Positions 1 to 12,736 of a DNA stretch of 64,000 bases are shown here, in pieces; positions within the stretch are counted from its first letter, which is position 1, and each line of letters opens with the position of its first letter. The notes under the pieces were generated by a model that worked only from the letters and a program-made list of their open reading frames with translations, did not search any database and had not been told where the DNA came from. Location of the stretch: positions 372,001 to 436,000 of the forward strand of contig JADNYJ010000005.1 of the NCBI GenBank assembly GCA_015501075.1. Reading direction: 5' to 3'. The position numbers and the translations under genes were made by a program. This DNA comes from Gymnopilus junonius. Taxonomy: Eukaryota > Basidiomycota > Agaricomycetes > Agaricales > Galerinaceae.

Positions 1-35
1 CATTGTATGTTTGGAAATCAGGGCAACGAGACCAT

Positions 36-1507
36 CTACATCAAGTGTGCTCCTCCCAGGCGGCCAGTCAAAGCAACAACAGCGTTGACATCCCATATTA
101 CCAGCATTCCATCAACTCCAGACGTGCTGACCTTGATGACATTGCTTCCCGAGTATTCATAGGGCCGCACGTCTGTTATAGTGTTCTGATGAATCGTCAG
201 AAGCTTGGTATCCGCCGTCGGAGATGCTGAACCAGCAATCGCAGACTGTCCGCGGCTATCTGCATCGCGGAATGTGGCAAAGGCACTCGTCCTCAGCCGC
301 CCCACGCTATTGCTTGGTCCAAATCCGGAACGAGGTTCGGCCGATCTAGGCGAAGTTGTGTCGTCTAGGGTGCCTGCCTCTTGCCACCCACCCTCAGAAC
401 CAGAGAAGACGAAGGGTCGACAGTCATGTCCAGCAGCGACGATAGTATCTTCTGACGTCCAGGACAGACTCACAATAGGCAGAGATGGCATCCGAATATT
501 GTGAATGACAGGGCCGTTAGGGTAGACAATACTGATAGAACTATCATGGCCTGCAGAGTAACGAGTAAACAATGCCAATCAAATGGAAAGGTGTCCATAG
601 AGCTCACTCGCGAAAGCCAGCACGTCTCCGGAAGGGGAGAAACCGACGGTGTGCACCCACCCGCCAGCTGGACTGCTGTACTCGCCGCAAACGGTATTAA
701 AAGGCAATTTCGAGCCCCAGGCAGTCGGGGCAGGCCTTTAGAATAAAATATATAAGCCTTTGAGAAAAGGACGTCGGGACCAAAGAGTAATTACCTTTCG
801 TCAACTTCTTTAATATACGCGGAGAAAACGCGAGCCTTCATGTCAGCGCTGCCGGCAGCGAGGAGGACGTTGTTCGGATGCCAGTCCACAGAAAGCACGG
901 TGGACCTGATGGGTTTCTTGAGTAACTTAGACACCCACCAGTTGTTCTCCGGATCGAATGAACAAATAGCAATAGCCCTGAAATACAAGATTAGAGTTAT
1001 GATGTGTCTCTCCTACGCTCTTGCTCGCCTTGCGCCACTAGCTACAGCGAACTTGTCCTCTCTGGGGCTCCATCTGACATGAGTGGCGGCCCTGTTAATC
1101 CTTAGCAACACAAGGGTCGGCTTCCAAACCAATTTCCCCGTTTCAAGGTCAGGCTGCTCCTGCCAGACGTATGCATTCCGATCTTGAGAGCAAGTGACAA
1201 TACGGTTAGAGTTAGGGGCCCAGTCAATCGAGGTGATGAGTTTATCGTGCTGAGATACAGATGTCAACACTTTCTCTTCATAGATAACGAAGATGTACTC
1301 ACCTCGGATAAGGTCACGGTAGGGACCCATTCCAAGCCCTGTCGAGTGAGAATCTGGGCGTCGTTGCTGTTCAAGCTGACCGCCAATTCTTTGGGTAATT
1401 TATCAGTATGCGATTATGTGCGATACGTAAATACACGAACGAGAACGGTCGGCACTGAAGGAATGAGCAGTGACCGGTGTCTGAGCGAGGGTGAAAACTT
1501 CGGGCAT
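36..1507 (-). CDS. ARC40: Arp2/3 complex subunit 1 (ARPC1/Arc40), WD40 protein
   Basis: This is the beta-propeller subunit of the Arp2/3 complex, which nucleates branched actin at the cortex and at endocytic sites. The start is the ATG at 1507, giving [20 protein letters not shown], close to the conserved ARPC1 N-terminus. An intron at 1389-1440 joins DRS to [10 protein letters not shown], and a second one removes the stretch between LSE and [12 protein letters not shown]-type blocks follow: [23 protein letters not shown], the [13 protein letters not shown] block, and [17 protein letters not shown]. The C-terminus [14 protein letters not shown] matches the last blade of the family, so the gene is complete at its 3' end only 35 bases from the window edge. 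A Ser/Arg-rich insert lies in blade 5-6, where human ARPC1 has its protruding loop. Identity is confident; the middle introns are approximate. Confidence 0.92.
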
Positions 1508-1779
1508 GGTGTTTGTGAGGAGACACTGCAGAGGACTAGCAGTCAACTACTGCGCTTCAAGGTTTCTGGTCAAGTTGAGAAAAAGGATCAAATAGCGCGG
1601 CTGTGTTTGCGTTAAACTTAAAGCATTACGTCAACAATAATACACTCTACTTTATTCGACCAGTCATGATGGCAATATAATTATAATGTACAACGCAAGC
1701 AACTTCTCAAATGGTAAAATGTCCCCTGAATAAACCCTCAGATATGAATACAATATACAGACGTTGTCCTTGACAGTGG

Positions 1780-3058
1780 TCAGATATCTCCAGAAGAAGA
1801 AGCGGCTGGTACCGCCAAATCATCTACCCTGCGCATTTGCTTTGCCCAACGAAGTCCGCAAGCATTACACAAGGTCTTTGGACCTTGAGGGCCCTGTGAA
1901 GATGGTCAGACCAATGGACTAGCAGAGACCAAGGAACTAGCGTAAATGAAAGTTTACCGACCTTTCTCCATTCAGGAGAATCGGTTCGTCCACATTGATT
2001 GCAAACGTACTGCTCCGCATTCTGTGAACGTTTCAACTAGAGGAATGCATGTTCGTAAGGTTGGTTGAGGCAGGTGACCAGGAAAAAGCTTGCCTTCTTT
2101 TTTTTGGAGCTCTCGTCGCCCCGTTCCTCTGCACCAGCCGGACCACATAGATAGGCTGAGCCTATAACAATATCTGATGCTTGGGAAAAGCCTCCTTTCA
2201 AACCTTCCAACGGGATTTGAACCATACTTGATTGATAACTACTGGAAAAGTTGCCTGTCCTGAAGGACGCTGAGCCAGACATCAAAGGATTCTTCGTAGT
2301 ATGTAAGGATGATGTTGCATACATGGGTCCTGCTTGAGAAGAAGGAAAGTAAGTTGAATTGGGAGACTCCAGAGGACCGCGTTCTCGGTGTTCTCTTAGT
2401 CTGCGTTGCAAATGATCGTTTTGTATTTTGAGGTCGACCATAGTATTCAGCCTATGAAGGACAATGGATTAAAACACTCAAAATATATGTAGGAGACGAA
2501 CTTACATCGCAGTATTACGACTGGGATATGGAGAGACCATTGCAATGAGGCACCGAATTTCTACTTCGCTTTTACTGGAGGGAGGGATGATGTGCGGAAG
2601 GCACTTGATATTAAAGACGATTGCCTTCGACTGGGAAATTGGATATGATACTAGTGAATTATCGCAGCCTCTAAGCCTGACTGAGATATCAAACCCGCTC
2701 GCGTTTTCAATGCCTTGCTCGAAGGCGAAACGAAAACGATCTTGGTCGGTTACTGCCACAATTTCAACAGCTTTAGCACCCATGAAGGTAGTAACAAAGG
2801 CAATTGGGTCGTACTTTCAATCAGGTCAATAAAATCAAGGTCAACTAAGTCAGTATCCCTCCAACCCAGAATTTCAACCACGGCAACACCACAGAACCAG
2901 ATTTTACATGTGGACGACAAAATGAAAGGTACGTTGTCAACAAATTCTGTGAGCAACAAGTCCGCCCATCGTTTTCGTTTCTCGAAATCATATGATGGAG
3001 GGGGCTTTGTTCCGAGTGACTGAGGAGCAACTTGAGCCTGGGCGGGAGATGGTGGCAT
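1780..3058 (-). CDS. wc-2: White-collar-2-like PAS / GATA zinc-finger transcription factor
   Basis: Partner of the blue-light receptor WC-1 in fungal photoresponses; it acts in the nucleus as a DNA-binding subunit. After a short Pro/Gln-rich N-terminus there is a PAS domain ([20 protein letters not shown], then the ILGW and VDLDFIDLI elements, and a C-terminal beta-sheet part around FDISVRL), a short basic helix ([16 protein letters not shown]), and a single C-terminal GATA finger: [13 protein letters not shown], then [20 protein letters not shown]. The CX2C-X18-CX2C layout with one C-terminal finger directly after a PAS domain is the WC-2 arrangement, not that of the nitrogen GATA factors. 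An intron splits the finger, as is common in this family. The start is the first in-frame ATG at 3058; an upstream exon cannot be excluded. The stop is TGA at 1780-1782. Confidence 0.85.
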
Positions 3059-3268
3059 GTTGCAGAAACAGGCAGAAACCGTGCCATGACGTAAAGTCAA
3101 ACATTATTTACGAGTGCTAGGGAAGCGATACAAAGATAGGGGTTGAACCTTACTAGATAGAACACAAAAGATATTTATATACAGAGGTAAATGGGTATCA
3201 AATCCACCCCATCGAAGTCGCTATACATGCAAGAAATTCTACATAAATTTAGTCCGTGAAGTCCCGGT

Positions 3269-4716
3269 CTAAATGGCACAATAACCCCCATCAACACGGA
3301 TTTCTGAACCTGTCATAAACCTTGAAGCGTCGCTAGCTAGGAAAACGATTGCACCCTAAAATCAACAGTGAGAAAGGTTACGAACACTGTAGAATAGATC
3401 CTACTGCAAGGTCTTCAGGCTCGCCCATCTAATCATGAATAATTCATTCAGAATTGAGTGAGATAAACGAAGGGTTAGCAACTTACCCTTCCCATTGGCG
3501 TCAGTTTTTCCCAGGTGTTCTAAATGGTGATGTTGGTGATATGACTATGATAATACTCGGGAACTTGAATGAAAATTAAACCTTCAATTCGATGTCCTTT
3601 TCTAAGATTGTCTTCGTGAGCTTGGTCAACATATAACCGGGGCTGCCATGAGTCAGACGGACCAACATAGTAGAGCAGTTTGGAAGTATCCTTACCTCAG
3701 AGCATTCACGCGTACACCCTCTTTGGCCCATTCGACGGCCAGACTCGCAGCCATGTGCTTGACAGCAGCCTTCGAGGCGTTATAAGGGGTTTGAAGCTAT
3801 AAGTCCCTAGTCAAGGCCGGTACTGTATCAGGAAAGCCACAACGGACCTGCGGGATGTTAACGATCTGAAAGACAAAGCTCGTTAGATTTACCCCTCGAA
3901 GAATTTAAGAAAGTGTACAATTCACATTGGCACTCATACTGGAGACGAGGACGATAGAGCCACCACCGTTGGGTATCATGCGTCGCGCTGCCTCGCGGGC
4001 GGTATAGAAGACGCCATGTACGTTGATATCGAAGAGGCGTCTGGCACGGTCAGCAGGGTAGCTAGTATCAAGTGAGATTAATCCATGTCTCAAAGGATGG
4101 TCGGATATACTCAAGGGCAGAATAGTTCTCTACAATACCTATACACACATCATGAGTACTCAATGAGCAATGAAAGAAAATTCAATTGAAATAAATGACG
4201 TACCTGCCGAGGCCACGACAACGTCTATCTTTCCAAAGGTCTCTAGAATTTCTGTATAGGCTTTTTGTACAGAAGCCTCCGAAGATACATCACATTCGAT
4301 GGCAGCGACCTTCAATTCGTCGGGTTGAATATTGCACTGTTCTATCTAGTGGTTTAGTCGTAGGACAGAGCAAGAATCAATCATGCAGACCCTGCGCAAA
4401 GAGAGAAAGCTCAATAGCGGCTTCCTCGGTGTCAGAGAGCTTTAAATCTAATAGGGCAAGCTCTGCGCAACCTCTGAAAATGTAATAAGACATTGATTGG
4501 TGCTCAATAGAACCAGAGGTTGCATACGATTGGATGAACGCTCTGCAGAACTCCAGCCCAGCCCTCTTGCGGCACCTGTGACCATACAGACCTTGAAAAA
4601 ATCTCTGGGTTATATCCTCTACCGTGTATACACGAATTCAATTTACCTTTCCTTCCAGGGAAAAAGACGGCAGGGTCAATGGTGGAGAAGGACGATTTGC
4701 CATAACTAGAAGACAT
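3269..4716 (-). pseudogene. Short-chain dehydrogenase/reductase with a one-base frame break in the Rossmann motif
   Basis: Classical SDR family NAD(P)-dependent oxidoreductase, resembling fungal sorbose/mannitol-type reductases. Several short exons can be followed: N-terminus MSSSYGKSSFSTIDPAVFFP, cofactor motif VTGAARGLG, then EFCRAFIQSGCAELALLDLK, then VVVASAG, NVHGVFYTAREAARRM, GGSIVLVSSMSAN, the catalytic YNASKAAVKHMA (YxxxK), and the ending FMTGSEIRVDGGYCAI. VTGAARGLG and EFCRAF lie in the same exon but in different frames (near 4550-4560), as if one base were missing after GLG. No intron fits. If the intron before it is spliced to keep EFCRAF in frame, the glycine-rich motif is lost. 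Either this is a recent null allele or the base is a sequence error. Everything else is intact, so the decay, if real, is recent. Confidence 0.72.
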
Positions 4717-6233
4717 AATGTCAGTGCCTGAGAGCAGGCCTCATTGACAAAGAGTTATACCTTGATGAGTGAACTAGGGAATGGTGTAAACAAAGATAAG
4801 GCCCCAGCAAAGATCCATGCAGCCTTAAGTACGGTTATTTGGTCAACTTTACTGTAAAGCCTGTAAAGCCGGATATTTTTAGCACGGACCTGAGGAGGGT
4901 ACCCCGGAACACATGAAGGTAGCCGAGCTTGCGGAAAACCCACCCGTATTAGGCAATTACAGAGTGATGTGCTCTGATCGCCAAAAAATGATTAGAATAT
5001 TAGATTTTGCTCCGAAGGGCATTACCCAAAACGGATGGGTACGAGACTAGGTAGGGACTCATGGGGAAATTTTTCAGTGAAAGAGAATAGAATATTAGAT
5101 TTTCAGCATTCTTTTGAGAGGCAGAGAAATTTTTTGAATTTCAGAGGTATGGAAGACGTGTATAGAGTGCACATGAGCTTGAGCCACTGATCGCTCCGAG
5201 GCTCTGGCTTTACAACGGAAATGAACTAGCTCATTTCGTGTAAATCCAAGTGAAACTTATGTCCTCCAAAGGGACCAGTTATTGACTTGAACCAGCTCAA
5301 ATTACAGTATTCAGGAGCATACCCTCCCTCCCCTGCTTGAAGACATGTTCTGTATTATAATATTTACGCAGCAATGCAGACACATGTATTAGAATAAGTT
5401 ACAATGAGAATAAATAGCTATAATGGCCCTTCCAATGCAATTAAACAGGGAACAGGGTTCGCGAAGAAGTCAAAGACACGACAAGCGAGACCGGAGACGG
5501 CCGCCGAAGACGCATTGTGCAAAGCGTTGAGAAGCAGGCTATTTTTAACCACACAGCGCATCAGTCCCATCACTCCGCCGTCGGTGTCCATCCCGAGCGA
5601 GTTGGGGAAGGCGCTCCTGCGACTTTGGAGGACGCCAGGCGCTCGAACGCGACGCGTCGACTGCAGGTCACCAGCACGTGACTTTCGGCACGCTCGGCAC
5701 CTGTCAAGTCCCCGTAAATCTGTCGGCATAAAATACTCCTGCATAGGGCCAGAGCTTGGACCTCATGGGCAACCTTATCCAAATAGAGGTTATTTGCAAA
5801 TTCCGTTCAAACGAAAAAGTGGAGCTACCGGGTCTCTGATTGGCTGAAGGCTCCACTTTTTGCCTGATGAGGGCATATTTTTCGTTCATTCAAAGTTGCA
5901 AATAACCTCTAATGCATACGTCTATACTTACACCATTATCCTTCAACGCATGCGCGGCAATCAGCAGCATAGAATGTAGCATATAAGTAGTATGTAATGA
6001 CTCCGCAATATACAGGCACACCCTGCCAACACAGGAGAGAGATCGACGTATCATATAACGGACCATGCAAGATCGAACAGAAGATGGGGAACAAGGGGGT
6101 ATCTACATTACGAAGGTAAAGGTAAGAGAAAATAACTATACAAAGAGAGGATCTGGTATAATTCCAGAAAATAAAAGACAGTGAAAGCTAACCCGTAACC
6201 AATTAAGCAAGACGAACAAAAGGAAAGAAATAA
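4717..6233. other. 1.5 kb gene-poor spacer
   Basis: No convincing gene. Two overlapping open frames on opposite strands at about 5404-5847 have no recognisable domain, and the + frame runs into the palindromic element, so I regard them as chance. The centre (5460-5720) is richer in G+C than its flanks. Promoter sequence of the SDR gene should lie at the left side and the 3' untranslated region of the kinesin gene at the right. Confidence 0.6.
5784..5911. mobile_element. MITE-like foldback element with 16-bp perfect terminal inverted repeats
   Basis: The 16-mer TAGAGGTTATTTGCAA (5784-5799) is repeated exactly in inverted orientation at 5896-5911. Inside it the arms pair again: a GTTCAAACGAAAAA-like stretch on the left matches the complement of TTTTTCGTTCATTC on the right, and AAAAAGTGGAGC (near 5815) matches GCTCCACTTTTT (near 5849). 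The right arm carries about 20 extra bases. The whole 128-bp unit is thus an imperfect palindrome with no coding capacity. Each end carries TA, compatible with a TA target duplication around a 14-bp inverted repeat of the Tc1/mariner type, although the TA is itself part of the palindrome. Inference: a non-autonomous DNA transposon or its remnant. Confidence 0.6.
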
Positions 6234-9200
6234 TTATAGGCAAGCAAATTTCGATTTTCGTCTTTGCAGCTCCTCCGTTCGAGAGTCAAGTTGTTGACGT
6301 GCACGTTCCTTGGCTTTGCGCTCCTCGTCCAGACGTTGTTCCAAGGTCTGTTTCTCCTCAACGATGGATCTGCGGACTGTTGCGACCTCGCGTTTGGCGT
6401 CGGCAAGGTCATTGCGCATAGCTTCGAGTTTGATATTTAGGGTGTCGCGTTCCCGGGCTAGCTCTGTTGCCTGCATCCGTGCTTTCCGCACTGTTAAAAA
6501 AGATCAGAGTTCCGTTTCAGGGTAGGCGAAGAAATGAAAACATACAATTTTTTTCAGAATCACCCAGTGAGGTCTCCAATGTTGCAACCAAGTCCATATG
6601 AGTCTGAAGGTCGCTTTCGCAATGTGTAAGCTGCTTGTTCAGTGTCTTAATCATGGCTTCTTGCTCTTCGATCAGTTTCGCTTGTTGTTCCACCTTGATA
6701 GTGATCTTGGGGTCAACATTTATCGGTGGTAAATGTCCGATGGATGTAGAAGGTGAATCAGGTAAAGATGAGTCCCTTGATGAACCAGACGATGTGAAGG
6801 CAGAAGAGCCCTGAGATGAAGTGCTGACATTGGAATCTCCATTTACTTGCTGAATGATAGCGGAGCGAGGTGCCGGGGGAGGAGGTACAGAAGGAGGAGG
6901 TGTAGGAGGTGGTAGTTTGATGGCAGGAAGATTCGTACCGCGCTGGAACCCAATATTTCGGTCTGGAGAGCGTACGTTGGGTGGAGATGCGCTGCGAGCC
7001 AGTTGAACTTGTAGATCGCGTACAAGTGCATCTGATCGGTTCTTCTCTGTCTGCAGGGTATCCTTCTCGTCCTTTACCTTCTGAAGGTTTTCCTGTAAAT
7101 CAGCAAGAACTGAACGATGACGCTCCAGTTCAATCACAAGAGATTCGCGTTTGGATGCTTCTTGAATAAGTTTCGACTGCTCATTGCGAGTCCTATCGAG
7201 CTCCGCACGCAGCTTAATGACTTCGTCATGGAGTTCATCTCGTTCGCTTCCAACACTGGCTAGACGCTCTTCCATGGATGCAATGACCACATCCTTTGCA
7301 CCCAACTCTTTTTCGTGATTATTCCGGCTTTGTTCACGTAGGAGAGCGAACTCGTCAGCTGCAACCTTGTGTGCCTCAATTTCCTGGATAAGTAGATCGT
7401 GATCCTTGCGGAAACTCTCTCGTTCATCAGAAAACTGCTTCTGAAGGTCAGATAATGTTGCAGAAAAACGGGTTTCCTCTTCCTGCAGGAGGTCCTTATT
7501 TTGTGCCAGAGCATTTTCTAGAGTTTGATGATGTTGCTCTTGGAGGACAACTAACTGCGCTTCAAGGTTCGAGATATCCTGTGTATGACGAGTTTTCAAC
7601 ATGAGGACTTCTTCTGAGTGCGCTTGAACAAGTGCAGCCCGTGCTTGCTCTTCCTGAAGCACGCGATCGTTATGAGCGCGGGACTGTTCTTCAGCTTTGC
7701 GGAGCTGATCCGCAACGCTGGACAGCTGGGCTTCCAATTTGGAAATATCTTGTTTATGTCGACTCTGGAGATCACAAATTGCCTCCGAATGTGCCCGTAG
7801 CAGTGTGGAACGCTCCTGCTCGTGTTGCGAAACGACATCTCTCAATGCTCCGTCATATTTGGCTTTCAAAGCATTGGTTTCCTGTTGATGACCTTTCTCG
7901 ATCTCCTGAAGGATCGTAGCTTGTTGCTCTCGAACGTCGCGAATGGCGGTTTCGTTACCTTGACGCAACTCCTGTAATTGCGCTGCATGTTCGTCTCTCA
8001 CCGAGGCCAATTCTGCGCTTACACATTCAGCCTCTGTCCGCCAGTCGCTCTTGAGTTTGGAGACATTTGTCTCATGTTCCAACTTAAGGCGATCCATCTG
8101 CAACGTATGGTCATCTTCCTTGGCTTTGGAAGTCCGGATGTGGGCAGCATTAATACTCTCGATTTCCTCTGCAAAGGAAGCCTCTTTTCTAGTGATAGCA
8201 GCAGCGTGTTCCTCTTGAAGAGTCTTCAGGACCAGAGCACTTGCTGACTCACTTTCCGATAGTGAGCCTTCCTTGGCAATCTCAGCCATCCTTAATTCAC
8301 CAGCATGCTCTTCGCGAAGTCGTTCAATGGTTGCGTTAGTTTCCGCAGCAATTGTTTTGATGGCTTCGGCGTGATCACCACGAAGCTTGGTGAGAGCATT
8401 ATAGTACTCCTCCTCGGTAGACTGCAAGGCTGCGGCATGCTCTTCATCCTTTTGGCGTAAAATGGCAGAATGTTCAGCTTGAAGCTTGGCTAGAGCCTTT
8501 TGATAAGAAAGGCGAGTTTCTTCAAGAACAGAGCTTGCTTCTTGAGATTTGGACAGAAGTTCTTTCTCATGGTCAGTCTTGAATTTACCAAAAGCAGCTT
8601 CGTGGGCATGCTGAGCCTTTTCGAGAGCAGCAATCTTTTCATCTAAGTTGAACTTGAGAGATGAGATCGAAGTATCGTGTTCACTCTTTAAGGAAGCCAT
8701 CAAGCTTTCTAATTCTTGGGCCTTCGTCTTCAAGACTTCTTCATGCGCAGCACGAAGTTCGTCGATCTCGACTTTGTGTGTCTCTTCCACTTTTCTGAGA
8801 GACTCTACAAGGTCAGCCTCACGTTTGCGAATTTCTTCCATGACAGTGAGATCATCATTGCGCTTCTGTTGTAAAGCCTCTATCTCCATCGACATATTGA
8901 GTGTCTGGAAGCGATGTGAACTTACAGCTGACAATTCAAAATGAGTATGAAGTCGCACCTGGTCACGGGATAGAGTGGTAAGGTCGTCAAGTTGGCGACG
9001 AGTAGAGGTCAGTTGGGATGTCAAGGATTCGACAACTTCCCGATGATGAGACTCCTTCTGTGCCATGGAACTATACACAAATTGTGAGAATAAAAACATA
9101 CCGACGAGAAGGCATACACACAGCATGAGTTCATTGAGCCTGTCCAAGGACTCGTCTTCAGAAAGTGATGAACTTGTGTCAGTATGTGGCGCATGGCCAT

Positions 9201-12200
9201 TGATTCCATTTTCCATTGTCTTCCGGATATTATCAAATTGGTGCAGCGTTTTGGAGATAGCGCTGTTTCGGGGCCAAGGGCAACACCGTTTACCCCACCG
9301 TTCTCATGGTCTGGGGTTTCCGCTCCATTTATTGGTGATTTCTCTTGCTGAGACTCCTTAAGCGACTCTTCAAGCAGAGATATTTCCGCCTCGCGTTCCT
9401 TAAGCACTTCCTGAAGGCGCATGATCTCCTTCTCTAACGATGCAACTGATCGCTCATGAGAGGGCGATAGGCTGGGCATAGAGACGGAAAGACTGGGACG
9501 GGAACCGTGAAGACCAGTGGCTGAATGCGACGCAGAATGGGAGCTTGACGGAGAGTGGGAGCTACCGTGACTTGAGAAGGAAGCTTTGCGCAAGTGTACT
9601 GAGGACAGCTCCTGCGACAGCGATTGCGATTGCGAAAGCGACCTAGCAAGAAGAAATAGATAAGAGAGATCAGCTGACGATCATAGTAGCAAGTATTTAC
9701 CTCGCGTGGAGCGATTCCGCCGAGGCCGCTTGGCGGAAAAAAAGCCGTCGACCAGGGGAGCCTACCTGAATCTCGGCATTATCTCTCGTTCGTGGATTTG
9801 TCATTCGCCTCCTAGTAACGGTGGGAGGCTCCTGAGGTTTATCAGAAGACGGGGAATCTGCAGTGATTTCAACGACACTTGGACTATTGAGCTTCAGCTC
9901 CTGGATCTGAGCCGCAAGGTCAGTGATTTCACGAAGAGCATCCCTGTATTTAGCGGTGATGGAGGAAAGGTCTGCAAGAGTGGCTGTGTGGGTTTGCTGC
10001 AGAGCAAGCAGTTGACTCTCGAGTTCGGGATTCGGAGGAGTAGCGGGGACATTTTCTTCATTGACTTTCACTGTAGAGGATGGAGAGTCCGAAGGTGTGC
10101 CAGAGGAAGCGCTAGGAGAAGGGACTTGCGTAATATCGACTTGAAGGCTTCTACGTGCTGATTCGACCTCTCCAACAACTTCCCCAAGCCGAATGCGAGC
10201 CTGCCCTGCTTCTTTCTTCTTCCGCTCCCATTCCTGCATCTTTTCCTCTAGTTGTTTGACTCGTAGCTCCCTCTCCTCGAGGTCAGTACGCCAGCTTTCG
10301 CCATCCTGTCTAAACGATTCGAGGCGGGCTTTCAGCGCTTCAACTTCATCACGCCGACGTTCGCACTCCTTTTCCAACCCTTCCACAGTCTGCTGGAGAG
10401 CAAGGACAGATTCATCGGAACGCGTGAGTCGAGCTTCAAGGTCTGCGATATACTTGGCAGAGTGTGTTTCAGCATCCTTGAGCCTGCTGATTTCCCGCTT
10501 GAAGTCAGTCATAGATTCGCTCGACGAAAGTGAAGTTTCGTCGTATGCCTTGATCTTTTCTTCAAGGTCGCGAACATAGGCCTATTGACAATTTAGCGAA
10601 CTAATCGAAATGATTAATGCCTTTTTCACCTCAGTAAAAGCTTCTCGTTCTGTCAACTTGGCCACTCTGGTCCTCAGTTCTTCAACATATAACTCCGTGG
10701 CTGCATGACGCTCTGTGATAGCTGCCAATTCCTCCTCTCTTTCCTCTACCATTTCATTGGTATGTCTCAAAGCCGCCCTATTGAGACTAAGTTCAGCCTC
10801 CATGGCGCTGATAGTCTTCTCGTACTCCTCTATTACTGGCCCCACTATCTCTTCATACTTTCCGGTCCCCGCCACAGCCCCGGCAGTGCTGGACCTGTGT
10901 TTCTCGCCGAGCTCACGTCTGAGCCGAGTAAGCTCTTCAGTCCGTTCCACGAATTTCTCCCGCAAGTCTTCATAGTTATTCTGGAGTTCGGTCATCTGGG
11001 CAAGAACCTTCTTTCCGGCGCCTTCCAATACCTCAGGCTCCCTTTCAGTTGCTGGGACGACACCGCCTTCTTTGATGATTTTCAATTCCTTGCGTAGACG
11101 AGCCACGGTGCCTTGCAGCCACTCTATATCATCCCATCCATCTTCTTTCTCGTTGACAACAGCACGGTTTTTGATATTACGAGCACGGTTTGCATATTTC
11201 AACGTGTTGATGGTTTCGCCAGCATTCCACTCTGCAGGGCTAACACAAGCGATCATAAGCGTATGTGCGTTACCTCCTAATGAGTCTTGCAAAAGCCTTG
11301 TCAATTTGGAGTCGCGGTAAGGGATGTGGCTTGCGGTGTTTGATTTTGCTCGTGAAGGATCGCCCAGCGCTGAAATGACGTTTCCAAGGGCGAGAAGACC
11401 ACTGTTGATGGATATACCCTCCTTGATTCGTTCCCCTGCGGCTGCAGTGCGTTTTAGCTGTATGGGGGATAGAAATAAGATATACAAGGTAAGTCATTTA
11501 GCCATATGTATGTCACTGACCCTTTCAGAACCAGCAAGGTCAACGAAATGGAACTTCGATACAATGGTGACCCAATCGCCTGTGTCTTCATCAATCCCAG
11601 CGGGCGACCGGTCACCCATGTGTCCGAGAGCACTTGCTGGCCGGAGGCCACCTCGACTCATCGCAGAGGCAAAGCTAGGCGTAGAAGGACGTCCAGTGGG
11701 AGAACTAACCCGATTACCTGCAGGAGATGCTCCACCAGCATACATCGAACCTGGGCGGACAAGTCTTGAAGGTGAACGGCCACCAGGTGGTAGCGGTGAT
11801 GATGACCTGGGAGGATGTCCCGAACCTGTATACTTCTTCTGAGTCAAAGTGAGAGAAAAGATGGCATGAGATCGCGATGACTGGGCGTTCATGTCGGTCT
11901 CATTGGTGCGACGAATAGAAGATCCTTTCTTGATAAGGCTGGAGCGGGAGTTAACGTTAACAATTCGGTTCCCTCAGTGACTGTAAGAATGAGCGTACCT
12001 CATAACTTCGTTGGCGTTTCTTACGTTCACCTCGCGAAGACCGCCCCATATAATATGCCCATCTTTGTCCTCTCTTATTTGAACTTCTCGCTTCGCGCCA
12101 GTCGGGTCATCCAGGCTCAGTAGGTCAATTAGATCCTCGTTGTAGATTTCAATGAAGGAGCCCTTCAGAGCATAATTCCAAGCACTTCCCCGCTCTTCTT

Positions 12201-12736
12201 TGAGTTGTCTGGAAGTGGTAAATATTGAAGAAACAGCACGAGGGATGATACCCATGCCGTTGTTAGGATCGGAGGGGTCCAAGTCTAGATCAACTCCAGT
12301 CATGGTAAACGTCTTCCCGCTACTGGTCTGACCGTAGGCAAGAATGGTGCAGTTAAAGCCTTCCAAAAAGCGAGAAACAAGAGGCCGCGCGGTAGACTCG
12401 TAGAGTTCATATTGGGTAGTCGGAGGGGGGTGAACCTGGTCGAAAGTGAAGACTTGTTTCTTGGCGCCTGAGGCTAAGCCCGCGGGTACGGATGGTGTGC
12501 CTGAGCCTGCCAATGCACTTGAAGGTGATTCTATGGAAATAGAGGTTGAGGAAGTAGCCTGTATGACTGAGCGTTGGAAACGAGGGGGTATGGAAGTAGA
12601 ATCTTGTGTGGTCGGGGGCCGAATGCGAAGAGCTGGAGGGATAATAATTAGAGCAACGAACAACAGAGAGCTGCAGGATGTACGCACCAACTTGCACCGA
12701 GGTCGCCGTAGAGGACGACGAGCTCGAGGGGGCCAT
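6234..12736 (-). CDS. Very long N-terminal-motor kinesin (kinesin-4/chromokinesin-like)
   Basis: Microtubule motor ATPase of about 2,000 residues. The motor domain is N-terminal: LRIRPP, P-loop GQTSSGKT after FNCTILAY, switch [10 protein letters not shown], switch II DLAGSE, then [18 protein letters not shown] low-complexity Ser/Pro/Gly/Arg insert of about 85 residues sits between switch I and switch II (about 11545-11835). The neck reads [18 protein letters not shown]. Coiled-coil segments follow, separated by Ser/Thr/Pro-rich linkers. The largest uninterrupted exon (6517-9060) encodes a heptad-rich rod of EEHAAAL/DEHAAQL-type repeats, then a proline-rich linker and a final coiled coil ending in RRKSKFACL. 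Eight or more short introns are visible, one of them at about 9062-9115. Motor class is inferred from the motor sequence and the N-terminal position; a BLAST or phylogeny could assign another N-kinesin class. The stop is TAA at 6234-6236. Confidence 0.88.

Noticed and set aside
5640..5690. Cluster of restriction sites (MluI, SalI, PstI) resembling a cloning polylinker
   Set aside because: Site order and spacing do not match a common polylinker, no vector sequence flanks it, and the region is GC-rich, so chance is enough.
5404..5847. 147-codon open frame on the + strand and an antisense frame of 108 codons
   Set aside because: No domain, no introns, rich in Arg/Pro/Ser, and the + frame runs into the foldback element. 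Long open frames on both strands in the same GC-rich patch usually reflect base composition.
9706..10161. 151-codon + strand frame opposite the kinesin rod
   Set aside because: Antisense shadow of coiled-coil coding sequence.
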